DNA from: Eutreptiella sp. 'Long Island Sound 2002'
Taxonomy: Eukaryota; Euglenozoa; Euglenophyceae; Eutreptiales; Eutreptiaceae
Assembly (NCBI GenBank): GCA_964036045.1
Contig: OZ038382.1
Span: forward strand, 152,842,961 to 152,906,960
DNA length: 64,000 nucleotides
Direction of reading: 5' to 3'
Each line of letters opens with the position of its first letter. Position 1 is the stretch's first letter. Below the pieces are notes generated by a model. It saw nothing but the letters and a program-made list of their open reading frames with translations, did not search any database and was not told the DNA's origin. A program made the translations under genes and the position numbers. Positions 9,285 through 18,618 of this stretch are shown piece by piece.

Positions 9285-10880
9285 TCAGGATCCTCCCGGG
9301 GGAGTCTCGCAGCGGAGCTTGGCCTCTGCCTCCTCCATTCCGGCGGCGGTGGCTGCAGCAGCTCGCCTTTCGGCCCCCTCCCAGGCACGAGCCGCCTCGG
9401 CTTCCCGGGTCTGCTGCAGCCGAGCCTTTCCCGCTTCCAAGGCTGCCAGCTCCGCCTCCGTCTTGGCCCTCTCCTCAGCGACCTTCCGTCGCGGGGCCTC
9501 GATGGCGTCCTTCTTGGCGGCGTCCGCCTGGGCCTTTGCCGTCGCTTCGGCGTGGGCACTTTCCTCCGCCTCCTTCTTTGCCCTCTCTTGGGCCAGCGCC
9601 TCTTCCAGCGCCTTCGGCTCGCCCTCCTTGCAGGCAATGGCCTCCTGCGTCAGGCGGGCTTCCTCGGCGGCTGCCGCCACCTCACCCTTGACCTGGGCAG
9701 TCGCTGCCTCATGGGCGGCTCCGGCCGTGAGTCCGGCCGCAATGGCCGCCACGGTCGAGGCGTGGATGGCCATGCCATGCTCCCACTCCGCAGCCTCCTG
9801 CTGGGCGATGCCTACAGCGCCCTCCATGGCGGCGTTCTGCTGCGTGGCCCGTTGCCGGGCAACCCGAAGGGTGTAGGGCACCCCACAGGCGCGCTCACAG
9901 GCGCGCGCCACGTCCCTTTGGTCGGGAGCAACGCTGCTGCTGGAGCTGGCCTGGTCAGCCGGCATCCTCCCGCGCTGGGCCGACTCCACGTCGCTGCTGG
10001 GGCCTGACTTCCTCAGGTGCAGCTGACGGGGCCTGGCCTTGGCATGCTTGGCAGCTTGAAGGAAGTCGCCAAGGGTGGTGTGGCCGGGGTGGTGACCGCC
10101 ACTGGCCCGTTGGGGGCTGTGGGCTGGGGTTCCGCCCCTGGCACCTTGGGCGGCTTCGGCGGCCAGGGAATCCGGGTACTCCCGCCACTTCCGGTCCCGC
10201 CTCCTGTCCTCGGCGGCCCGCTTCTCCTTCCCCGGAGACGCGCTGCTGGTGCTACCCTGCAGCGTGCGCTCGCTCCCCGGTTCCGGGAAGTTCTTCTCGA
10301 TCATGTCCCACATGGAGACGTTGATAGTGGCGCCCGACGGGTACTCGTTTGGCTTCTTGTCCTCCTCAATCCCATCGGGGCGCAGCCCTTCGCCGGGCCT
10401 GTCTGGCCGGGTCCAGACCCTCCAGCGCCTCTGGCGAAAGCGGAAGGCAAACCCTTCCATCCCCAGCCAGTCTTCGACTGCCTGCAGGCGGTCGGGGCCC
10501 ATGTCCTCGCGGAGCTCCAAGCTCCCGGGCATGCCGCCTTCGCACTGGGGATGGCTGTGGCGATAGTGCTGGTCCCAAACCAACCCACGCAGTAGGCGCA
10601 CCGCATGGGGGTGGGGCCGCAGCCACGTCTTGCCCGCTTCTTGCCAGTTTACCATGGCAGCGGGGGGCGTACTTGGTCTTGAGGTACTTGGTGGGCTCTC
10701 GTTCCGCTCAACGGACTGGTCCTGGTGGTGGTTGTTGAAGCGGTTGACGTAGCACTGGACTGGGAGTGCGGCCGGTGCAGGTCGGCCGGTGGTTGTGGAG
10801 GTGGTTGCTGTAGCTGGGCGTGCGGCCTTGCTGGTCGGCCCTCGTTGATGTCGGAGTTCCGGTCCCTGCACTTCCTTCAC
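9285..10880 (-). CDS. Gag N-terminal segment with Ala/Glu coiled coil, element A
   Basis: About 531 residues in the same frame as the Gag main segment and separated from it by one TGA. I do not recognise a family. The first third contains a Trp-rich globular-looking part (WLRPHPHAVRLLRGLVWD, MEGFAFRFRQRRWRVW); the last third, about 330-520, is a long Ala/Glu/Lys-rich helix that should form a coiled coil and might drive Gag assembly. The nominal start is GTG; the frame stays open further upstream through a GCTGC-rich low-complexity tract, so the real start is unresolved. Together with the next segment, Gag would exceed 1,400 residues, much longer than the few hundred usual in Ty3 elements. Confidence 0.65.
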   Translation of the reverse strand: MKEVQGPELRHQRGPTSKAARPATATTSTTTGRPAPAALPVQCYVNRFNNHHQDQSVERNESPPSTSRPSTPPAAMVNWQEAGKTWLRPHPHAVRLLRGLVWDQHYRHSHPQCEGGMPGSLELREDMGPDRLQAVEDWLGMEGFAFRFRQRRWRVWTRPDRPGEGLRPDGIEEDKKPNEYPSGATINVSMWDMIEKNFPEPGSERTLQGSTSSASPGKEKRAAEDRRRDRKWREYPDSLAAEAAQGARGGTPAHSPQRASGGHHPGHTTLGDFLQAAKHAKARPRQLHLRKSGPSSDVESAQRGRMPADQASSSSSVAPDQRDVARACERACGVPYTLRVARQRATQQNAAMEGAVGIAQQEAAEWEHGMAIHASTVAAIAAGLTAGAAHEAATAQVKGEVAAAAEEARLTQEAIACKEGEPKALEEALAQERAKKEAEESAHAEATAKAQADAAKKDAIEAPRRKVAEERAKTEAELAALEAGKARLQQTREAEAARAWEGAERRAAAATAAGMEEAEAKLRCETPPGGS

Positions 10881-13800
10881 GGACTCGGCGCTGCTGCTGG
10901 GCGGCGCTGCGAGCCGCTGCGCTGCGCTGCGAGCTGCAAGCTGCGAGCTGCTGCAATGCGCTGCTTGGGGTTCGGGTGGCCCCGAGTGGCACGCGGGGGA
11001 TGGGTAACCCCGCGGCGGTGAAACGCTTTTGACGCGTTCCCGTGGGGGGCCTGGCCACGGGACGCTGCGGTGACACGCACAGGCAAGCAGGCAGGCAAAG
11101 CACTGCGCTCACAGGGGCATCATTACGCTCGTGTCATGAGACAAAGCGTTTCAGGATCCTTGCCACTCTGCAACAAGGGAACAAAAGTATGTACAGCAAC
11201 ACATCAACATATGTACACATGGGGTTAAGACTGGACTGGGGTAAGGGCATCACAGGACAATAGACACTCAGTCCCAACTCATATCCCAATCCCAGGTCCG
11301 ACCCTCTCAGTGGCTGGTGGGGGCGGGGGCTCAAACACAACCCATGCCCTGCTCAGTCCGGACCCTGAAACCCTGCCAATAGGGGAGATGTCCCGCCCAG
11401 CCACAGGCGAGTTCCTGAAAAAAAATGGGGCTCCAAGGCCAACCGACAGTGGCTCCCTATGCTCCCTCGACGGCAGGTCCCAACTCCTCTCTGAGCCAGA
11501 GATATGGCCCCACCATCATCCCCTAGGAGTTGGTAGCTGAAAATGGGCTGTTTCAGCCCAAACTGATATTAGCACAAAAATCTCCCAAATTAACCCTTCG
11601 TCCGGACCCGCCAGAGGTAGGGACGAGGCAACTGACCCTATGCCCTTCGACTACGAACTCCCTGGAGCCCTCACCCAACCTGGTTCCCTCTGAGGTTCCG
11701 GCATCAGGGCACCACGGGTTCGTCAAGTGGGGTCATGATGCCAAAATCACCAAAACTGGCATCATTCTCACGCGTGGTTCGCCCGGCCAGGGCGAGGCCA
11801 ATGGCTCACAGGATAGGAGACAGGACCTAGGACCTTTATCTGAGTGCACAACTTGAAATTAGGTCCGAGCTTCTCAGGGGCATAGAGATATGGGGCCGCC
11901 AATTGACCACACGGGGGGGGTGAAATTGGGGTCCCAAAAGGGGGTCATTTTGGCTGCTCGAAATGAGCCAAAATTCGGGGGTGCTCCCAATAGTATATCT
12001 CCACGCCGGCTTGGAGATCGGATCCGCTTTTCCATACGCGATCCACCGGGAGTCCAACAGAGACTCTCATGCCCTTGGCTCTCAAAGATCCCCATGCCAC
12101 TCGGCGTGGTGACAATCCCAATTGGGTCCACAAATGCCAAAATGGCAAAATCGTTCACACTCACTTTGGGCTAGCACCTTGACGAAGGTTGCTCCGCCTC
12201 GCCCACGTGGTGTGCGAGCCATGGGGACCAATGTCCATATCACCCATGTCATATATGGTCCATTGGTCCATGCGTCCGGCGTGCACGAGGGGGCTGAGCA
12301 TGGTGCACGGCGGGCAGAAAATGTGGAAAATTGCTCAAAATGGCCGAAAATGCGCACACTCATGGTTGGGGCAAATGAGGCACATGCCCGATTTGGACCG
12401 GAGTGTGCCATAGGATTGGTATCAACTCACATGCGTCCAACATATCTTTTGGGCGTCGCCCAACCCCTCCGGTTTTGGGAATGGCAGGGTCGCCAAGTGA
12501 GCCCATGATTTGGGATAGTCCCAAATTGCCAACATGGCGGCCACGGTATGCCAAGCCCAAGAGGAGTTATTCGCCGGGTCCAAGATATGTTGGGCACCGA
12601 AGTATGTACCCTCATAACATACTTGGGTCATGATGTCAATTGGGCGCAACGTTGAGATACACGGTCGCCACTTGACATCATGACGGGCAAAATACAGGAA
12701 AATTGGCGATAAGACACGCAAAAGTGCCTTGAAAGCTACACAAATATATTATAATATCTTCGGCTTGGATTGAGTTATCGACCAATCCTTTTAAACACAA
12801 TGACTTGACACCAATGACCTTCGATTCCACATATGTGCTCCACTTGGGGCGCTTTGGAAGGTCGCTCGCGCTGCCTCCCAAGTGGGCACATGCAAAAATG
12901 GAATATTGAAAAAAACACACCTTGCTCGCAACGCATCGCTTCGGGAGCGCTTCACAAGCGTCCCTTCACGAAGGTTAGGCTTGCGAGTGTTGGTTGGGAG
13001 TACAATGAAGGGCCTCGTGCGATATGGGGTCCATTGGCGGGTTAGTCTCGGAATGGTGCACCCGCCAAATGGGCACGCGATATGACACCAAATATGGCAT
13101 ACAACCCTAGGCACGCCTTCTACACCCAACCTAGTGGCCTAGAATCAAAGTATGCCTATATTCTAATGTAACTTTGGTCCCTTAACACGCATGCAAGTGC
13201 TTTGGTCGAAAATCGACCTCCTTTTGGAAAGCCGAATTTTAGCATGCACGCAAAATATGTTGCCCATATATATATGGAGATCATATATGCACTTTCCGGG
13301 GAAGACAAGTGATATGCCCCGGATGTAGAGGCAAGCAAAGAGGGAGAAAACGCCAACTCAACATACTTCTACACGTACTTGGACGCCAAGTACGTGAAAA
13401 AGCGCACTTCTTGGAGAACACTCAAAATAAATAACCCTTTGGGCCTATGGAGTTGGGATCCTTTGGCCTCATCCTATGACTACCGGGGGCAAAACCTCAT
13501 ACACAGTGCCTATGAGGCACGTTAATTCGTCCTTGGGCGCTTGAACGCTCATAGCCCTTGTTATTCCAGTTGGGGGTTCAAAGCGCCTTCGGCTGCCCAG
13601 ATTTTCTGGGGAAAATCTGGGACGCGATCCGTTATATCAAGGAAAAAATTGCGGATCACTCGAAGACTGTTTAAGTCTTAACTTCAAGAAAGATCGTTCT
13701 ACAGAATTATCTAATGCAGTCCACGGAACAGGCGACAACAGGCGGCGCGACTGCGGCGACTTCACGACGATTGGAAATCGCGGTAGAAATCGGGTATTTC

Positions 13801-14057
13801 ACCGATTTCTAACCGCAAATCGACCAAGACAGTAAAATTATGGTAATTCCACATCGACTTAATGGTTAGAAATCGGATTCCAGATTTCGCGGGTTAGAGA
13901 ACAGGGATATCCCGCTGACAGCCGGTGTCAACGGCTTCCGCACGGGTGTGACGGCTCACAGGCCTCCGGGCCATGGGCCATAGGTTCTGGGTACCGCTTC
14001 AGTGGTGCAGGTCACGGTCAAGGTTACGTTGTCTGCTTTAAGGTATTTGCCTCAGGC
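10881..14057. other. No gene seen; possible 5' region of element A
   Basis: The first ~150 bases are a GCTGC-rich low-complexity tract open in the Gag frame. The rest holds only short, unconvincing frames. Phrases such as GAGATATGG recur (near 11500 and 11887), suggesting old repeats. The 5' LTR of element A should lie here if it is present, but I found no block matching 1-1353. A perfect hairpin at 13596-13621 is listed separately. Confidence 0.4.
13596..13621. repeat. Perfect 11-bp hairpin with TGGG loop
   Basis: CCCAGATTTTC is followed after TGGG by its exact reverse complement GAAAATCTGGG. No T-run follows, so it is not an obvious Pol III terminator. It may be part of an LTR or the end of a small foldback element; its role is unknown. 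Confidence 0.7.
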
Positions 14058-15178
14058 CTAGAAAGTGGCATGGGTCACGGCTAGGGTCAAGGGGTCTGTG
14101 TTTGCGTGTTTGCCGACACAAACGCTTGTAGGGCCGGTCAAGCTCAGTTTTGTGGCACTTACTTCGGGCATGGTTAGTGGGTTAGTAGTTTGGCTTGACG
14201 GTGGCCGTTGTTGCTCTGGGTGCGAGGCCCTCATGGACCTAAAGGTATTTTGGTTACCAAACGCTTTTCTTGGTTGTTTGAGTAGTAGAAAACCACAATG
14301 CTTTTCCCAAAACCAAATGCAGCGTCTCCAAGTAGTCAAACAAACGTGGGCACCAAAAGAGGAGATCAAATCAAAGTCAGGATACTCTCCTTCCGAATCC
14401 AAGCGTAAGGGAGCAAAGAGGGGCTGCAGATGAACAATGCAGGCTTAAATACAAAGCTTGAATCTTTTATAAACAAAGGATATGACTTTAGTGAGAAAAC
14501 TGTCACCTATCTGGTCTGGTAGATAGTAATATGCACTTGATGTGCACTATTTTCTGTACAATGGAGTGGGTTAGGAATCTGGGGCAAGCAGGTTGGGCCA
14601 GACCGCGGATATGGCTTGGCCACCTTGGGCAAGCAGCAGAATTCACAAACAGCTACAGAATATCCAGCATGGACCGTAAAGTGAACATCCAGCGCAAAAA
14701 AAAACAGCTCCATAATAGGTCCACAATAAGTAGCTGAAACCTTCGAAGATCTAGGTCTTGAGGTGGGAGACCACTAGGCTTAACCTTTATGGAAAGAGGC
14801 ACGAAGTGCTTTCTTTCTTTCAGTACATCCCTCAGTGAAGGAAGATACCTCCGCACCATTTAGCGGTAGGGTTGATCTTCATGCAGGGGCTGGGATCATT
14901 ACCCTAGTGTCTTTAAAAACTGTACTTAATGCTTCATAAGAATAAAGAATGTGACATAATGTCAGTCTTTAATACTTTCCAAAGAATGGCGGGAGACTTG
15001 GCCTGGAACAAGTACCCCACAAAAGACGTGGTAGTGACTTTTTCTTACTCCCCCGTGGAGTACTAGTTGAACACGCTAGTACGACCAAGGGAAAAGGCTC
15101 AAATTCCCATAGAATTCCCTTAGCGAATACCTCATACCAGCAGATGACACTCTCATCATTTCAAATGAACTATTTTAC
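14058..15178. other. No gene seen between element A flank and element B
   Basis: Moderately AT-rich sequence with only short frames and no domain I recognise. It ends with the hexamer TTTTAC at 15173-15178, a candidate target site duplication of element B. Confidence 0.5.
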
Positions 15179-15975
15179 CTAAGAAAAAGTGCTTTTCCAT
15201 TGCTTTGAGGCATACTCTAGTTGTATTAGAGATGCACTGAGCATCCATGCATTTTTATCTTAGTATTGGTCCAACCCAAAGTGTTGATAACACATTTTGA
15301 CCTATGGAACCAAACACCCAATCAGGATATGGAGTGGACCCCTTAATCCCCTTTCAATGTGAAGTAAAACATCTTTTCCTGAGTTGACTGAGCACTGACA
15401 TACCCAAGGTAGAGCCTATGAATTTATCTATGTTTTTCCATGAATTCTTAGCTATCCTAGTGGTATGCACCCTAGGGGGCTGGGCACCTCTTTTTGAGAG
15501 GTCCTGGGTTCAATTCCTGGTCAGCCTAGCTAAGTAGGAAGATCCCATGTGACATGGCAGTGACCTCATCGCCACATGCCCTGCCACCTCAGCACATATG
15601 GGACCCAAAACAAAGAGTGCACATCTCCTGAGATGGCACTATGGAGAGAGAGTGACCATGGGGCAGTTTTCTAACTCTTTTCCCAAAGCATTTCAGCTAT
15701 CTTTGTGAATATGCATTCATTTGTAACCTGAGTTGCAGTTTCTGTGAATATCCAATCATCTTTCACTGTTTACACTGCAGCCCTTCATGCTTTGATCCTG
15801 AATTACCTTCTCCTTGCACACTTCTGGCTTGGGCTATCCTGGATTGACTTGGACTTACTGTATTTCAATAAACAAAAGCTTTTCATCTCCCAAAACAAGC
15901 AGCAGGACACCCTACAGCAACAGCAAGCAGCAGGAGAAGCAAAAACACAGTGCTGAAAACACTATAAACTTTTCT
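15179..15975 (+). repeat. 5' LTR of element B
   Basis: The core 15180-15969 matches 25758-26547 over 790 bases without a gap and with five substitutions by eye. Extending to the candidate TTTTAC duplication gives about 797 bases. It lacks the usual TG start and CA end: the left end reads (C)TAAGAAAAAG and the right end TATAAAC followed by TTTCT. It contains AATAAA at 15867-15872 and a tRNA-like fold at 15448-15533. A 70-codon frame at 15744-15956 occurs in both LTRs but has no domain and is not taken as a gene. The LTR should hold the promoter and polyadenylation signals. Confidence 0.9.
15448..15533 (+). other. tRNA-like (SINE-like) fold inside the LTR
   Basis: TTAGCTA at 15448 and TAGCTAA at 15527 can pair perfectly as a 7-bp closing stem. 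Inside are CCTAG/CTAGG (D-arm-like), ACCTC-TTTTTGA-GAGGT (a 5-bp stem with a 7-base loop, TTT at the anticodon position) and CTGGG-TTCAATT-CCTGG with GGTTCAATTCC, close to the Pol III B box. Spacing is not that of a true tRNA: six extra bases precede the closing strand and the variable loop is almost absent. This looks like a decayed tRNA or a tRNA-derived SINE captured by the LTR, not a working tRNA gene. The 3' LTR carries the same copy at 26026-26111. Confidence 0.55.
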
Positions 15976-15990
15976 GGTAGCAAGAGGCAG
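15975..15990 (+). other. Primer-binding site, probably initiator-Met tRNA
   Basis: TGGTAGCAAGAGGC lies immediately after the 5' LTR. The first eight bases match the complement of the 3' end of many eukaryotic initiator methionine tRNAs (ending TGCTACCA), and the remainder matches with one extra A. Minus-strand cDNA would start here. Confidence 0.65.
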
Positions 15991-16050
15991 CCTGTCTCTG
16001 CGCACCGGCAGCAACCCCGTGCCGTACATCCAGTGCGCCGAGTACGGGCA

Positions 16051-16057
16051 TATATAA
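16051..16057 (+). promoter_or_regulatory. TATA-like sequence before gag
   Basis: TATATAA occurs about 50 bases before the gag reading frame, downstream of the primer-binding site. A retrotransposon promoter would normally lie inside the LTR, so this may be chance. Listed only as a possible internal promoter. Confidence 0.2.
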
Positions 16058-16102
16058 GCAGAAGGGTGAAAGAAGATAGATCCAGGAAAGGAGGACGCCG
16101 AC

Positions 16103-18577
16103 GTGAAGACGGCGCCAGCGCCTGAGGCACCGGCAAGGCCGGCACCTGGCGCTGTACCTTCGGCGGAGCCCTTACATGGGCCAGTGGATACGGCTGAGGA
16201 CTCCCTGGATGGGCTTCAGACGGCCTTCGGGGCCCTGTCTGTCGAAGAAGTGGTCTCTCAGCCTCAGCCTGTGAAGAGGAAGAGAGAGATTGAGAGCGAG
16301 AAGGATGCTGGAGGAGAAGCAGACGAAGGAGAGGAACAAGGGCAAGACCTGACGAGTATCCCTACCTTCGAAGGCGCACCAAGCGCTTCTGGCCTCCACG
16401 CATCACCCTCTCCCATAACCACCACACTCCCAGCCGCCGCAACATCCACTTCCACAACCAACCCGCCTATGGCAGAGGGCACAGGCTTTACTGGCATGCC
16501 TCACTACCCCGCCTATGGTATGGGCCCACCTACCACTGCGCTCCATGAGGCAACTACTGCCAGTGAGCCGGTGGCTTCCAGCTCTGCGCCGCGATGGTAT
16601 GCGGCTGACTATCCCCATCCACTACACGCTACGGGAACCTATATGGATGTTCCTGGGTATGCTCCTGGGTATGCACCTGGGTATGCACCCTTGAGTGGGT
16701 TGAGGAGAGGACCAGAGTCTCTTGGAGGCAGGAGTAGAGGATCGGGAAGATCCTCCAACAGGTCCCTGACGCGGTCGGAGATCAACGAAGTGCTCCGAGG
16801 AGCCACTTCAAAAATCGTGGGCGACCTCACGCAAGAGATCAGGGAGAAACTGGAGCCCCTGATGATCCCGTCCCATGCGTCACCTACGACGGTGGGAATG
16901 TCACCCCACCAAGTACAGGCTAACCACCTGGCGGCAGGGTTGACAAATACCCTGGGGAGCCTGAGGAGCCGACCGATGCCGACTTCTGCAGCAATACCGA
17001 GAAGTCCATTCGTCCCGAGAACGGCCCAGCCGCCCTACAGCCACGTGACGAACTCGACGAGGGCCGAACTGGACCAGCTGGGGCGGACAGCCTTAAGGGC
17101 TATGGTGGACGTAGAGCCTTATGGCTCTAGTGATCTTGGCGCAGACCCCTCCGATGACGAGCCGCCGTCGATGGATTCTTCTTCGCCCTCAGATGACGAT
17201 GACCCTGAGGACCCCGAGGACCCCAAGGGTAAGAAGAAGAAGAAGAAGAAGAAGAAGACCCGACGCCCTGAAGGACGCCGAGCTCAGGAGGCGAAGGCTA
17301 TTGCCACCTCCAAGATAGTGGTGAACCTGCCTGAGTTCACAGGCAAAAACCTCAGCGAGTTCGCTGAGAACTTTGGCCGGTTCCTACGAGTGACCGGCCA
17401 AACCCACGCGAGTGGGCGAGTGAAGTGCGATCTGCTCCTGCAGTGCTGCAAGACCAAGTACCTGGAGAAGCAGGTCAGGCAGATCGTAACTAACTCCGCC
17501 ACCTTTGCCGATGTGTTGGTTGCCCTGGGAAGGCAGTACCCAACCTACGAAACCGACCTCTCCATCAGGGCCGAGATCCAGAACCTGCCCGTGCTGCCCA
17601 ACAACCCCAAACCTGGCAGGGTCTCCGAGCTGTTGGCTGACCTGGATCACTGGGCTGGACGACTGACGCCCGGTTCCTACAGCAGCAACGACCTGCTGTT
17701 CTGGTTGTGCGCCAAGCTCCCCCGAGAGCTATGGGACGAGTGCCGTTTGACGGCTGAGCGCAAGGCTAGATCCCTCCGCTACGAGGATCTATGCGTGCTG
17801 CTCCTGGAGATGGCGCTGCAGAAGGAGAGCGACCAGCACTTGAACAACTACCGTCCTGGTGGTGGAGGTTCTGGAGGCACAGGGTACCAAGGGTCCCGAC
17901 CTGGGCAGGGGACTACCCCCAAACACGCCCACGCCCGTCTAATGGAGAACATGAAGGAGCTATTCTGGTGTGATGCCAGAGAAGAGCAGGGACACCTGCA
18001 GCACGCCTCTGACTGCGAGCAGCGAGACTGCTTTGTAGTCCAGGGGAAGCAGCAGGAAAAGAACACCGGCGCCAAAGCAAAGCTGCCGGATCATTACCGC
18101 TGCACCATCACGTGTGCATTCTGCGGTAAGTGGAAGCACTACGAGGATGAGTGCTACCATAAGCAACGCCTATCGGCGAAGCTTAAGGGGGAAGATCCTG
18201 GCAAAGGCTCAGGCAAAGGTGGAGGCAAAGGCAAAGGCAACGACTCCGGCAAGGGCAAGTCGAAAGGACGTGGTCAAGGTGGTCAAGACAAGGGTCAAGG
18301 CGGACGAGGAGGAGGCGCTAACCGCCAGCCCGACAACAAGAACAAGGACAAGAACGGAGGCAACCCCAACCCTAATCCAGGGGGGAACTCCGAGCCCTCT
18401 GGAGGGCAGTCTGGTCCTACCACGCGCTCACAAACGCAGGCCCAGCAAGAACAAGGAGCCAAGCGTGAGCATGAAGGTGGTGATGACGGCAACGCTAAGA
18501 AGAGGAGCCGTTTCATGAGGATGGCCCGCAAATTGCGGAACAAGGGGTTCGAGGTGACCTGTCCCGCGGAGTTCTGA
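16103..18577 (+). CDS. gag: Gag of element B
   Basis: About 824 residues. The N-terminal third is low-complexity and acidic, with a short PGYAPGYAPGYAP repeat. A patch of nine consecutive lysines follows acidic DDDDPEDPEDP near residues 365-385. A conserved helical Gag core starts at IVVNLPEFTGKNLSEF and runs to about 580, then Gly-rich linkers, and a canonical zinc knuckle C-X2-C-X4-H-X4-C (C671, C674, H679, C684). A Gly/Lys-rich RNA-binding tail follows. The first codon is GTG; no ATG is near, so the true start is uncertain. The frame ends at TGA 18575-18577 and then stays open in the same frame into the protease. Confidence 0.88.
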   Translation: MKTAPAPEAPARPAPGAVPSAEPLHGPVDTAEDSLDGLQTAFGALSVEEVVSQPQPVKRKREIESEKDAGGEADEGEEQGQDLTSIPTFEGAPSASGLHASPSPITTTLPAAATSTSTTNPPMAEGTGFTGMPHYPAYGMGPPTTALHEATTASEPVASSSAPRWYAADYPHPLHATGTYMDVPGYAPGYAPGYAPLSGLRRGPESLGGRSRGSGRSSNRSLTRSEINEVLRGATSKIVGDLTQEIREKLEPLMIPSHASPTTVGMSPHQVQANHLAAGLTNTLGSLRSRPMPTSAAIPRSPFVPRTAQPPYSHVTNSTRAELDQLGRTALRAMVDVEPYGSSDLGADPSDDEPPSMDSSSPSDDDDPEDPEDPKGKKKKKKKKKTRRPEGRRAQEAKAIATSKIVVNLPEFTGKNLSEFAENFGRFLRVTGQTHASGRVKCDLLLQCCKTKYLEKQVRQIVTNSATFADVLVALGRQYPTYETDLSIRAEIQNLPVLPNNPKPGRVSELLADLDHWAGRLTPGSYSSNDLLFWLCAKLPRELWDECRLTAERKARSLRYEDLCVLLLEMALQKESDQHLNNYRPGGGGSGGTGYQGSRPGQGTTPKHAHARLMENMKELFWCDAREEQGHLQHASDCEQRDCFVVQGKQQEKNTGAKAKLPDHYRCTITCAFCGKWKHYEDECYHKQRLSAKLKGEDPGKGSGKGGGKGKGNDSGKGKSKGRGQGGQDKGQGGRGGGANRQPDNKNKDKNGGNPNPNPGGNSEPSGGQSGPTTRSQTQAQQEQGAKREHEGGDDGNAKKRSRFMRMARKLRNKGFEVTCPAEF

Positions 18578-18618
18578 CGGGGACGCTCTGGTGGCACCCA
18601 AGACCTGGTGTTTTGGGT
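18575..18618 (+). promoter_or_regulatory. Possible UGA-CGG stop readthrough signal between gag and pro
   Basis: The only barrier between Gag and protease is TGA followed by CGG, and both sides are in one frame. UGA-CGG is a known leaky stop context in some plant RNA viruses. Eighteen bases after the stop ACCCAA can pair with TTGGGT (18596-18601 with 18613-18618), a weak hairpin. Retroelements often make Gag-Pol by occasional readthrough, so a functional role is plausible. A simple CGA or TGG mutation to TGA would look the same. Confidence 0.45.

Larger units (their letters stand above)
1354..10880 (-). mobile_element. Ty3/Gypsy chromodomain retrotransposon, element A (body, LTRs not found)
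   Basis: Reading right to left the element encodes Gag, protease, a methyltransferase-like segment, reverse transcriptase, RNase H, integrase and a chromodomain. That is the Ty3/Gypsy gene order with the chromovirus-type integrase tail. Most of the polyprotein lies in one reading frame cut by single stops at 9285 (TGA), 6331 (TAG), 4432 (TGA), 1951 (TAA) and 1825 (TAG); a minus-one frame change separates Gag from the rest near 6.6 kb. The catalytic residues of protease, RT and integrase are still present, so decay is modest. No paired LTR, primer-binding site or target duplication was recognised, so the true ends are unknown. A long plus-strand frame (1405-3516) is only the antisense shadow of pol. 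Confidence 0.88.

Noticed and set aside
10708-11112. 134-codon minus frame upstream of element A Gag
   Set aside because: Arises from the GCTGC low-complexity tract; the neighbouring frame is the one continuous with Gag.
15448-15533. A functional tRNA-Lys gene (TTT at the anticodon position)
   Set aside because: Variable loop nearly missing and six extra bases before the closing stem; location inside an LTR.
15744-15956. 70-codon hydrophobic frame present in both LTRs (also 26322-26534)
   Set aside because: Lies wholly inside the LTR, over the polyadenylation signal, with no domain; duplicated only because LTRs are copies.
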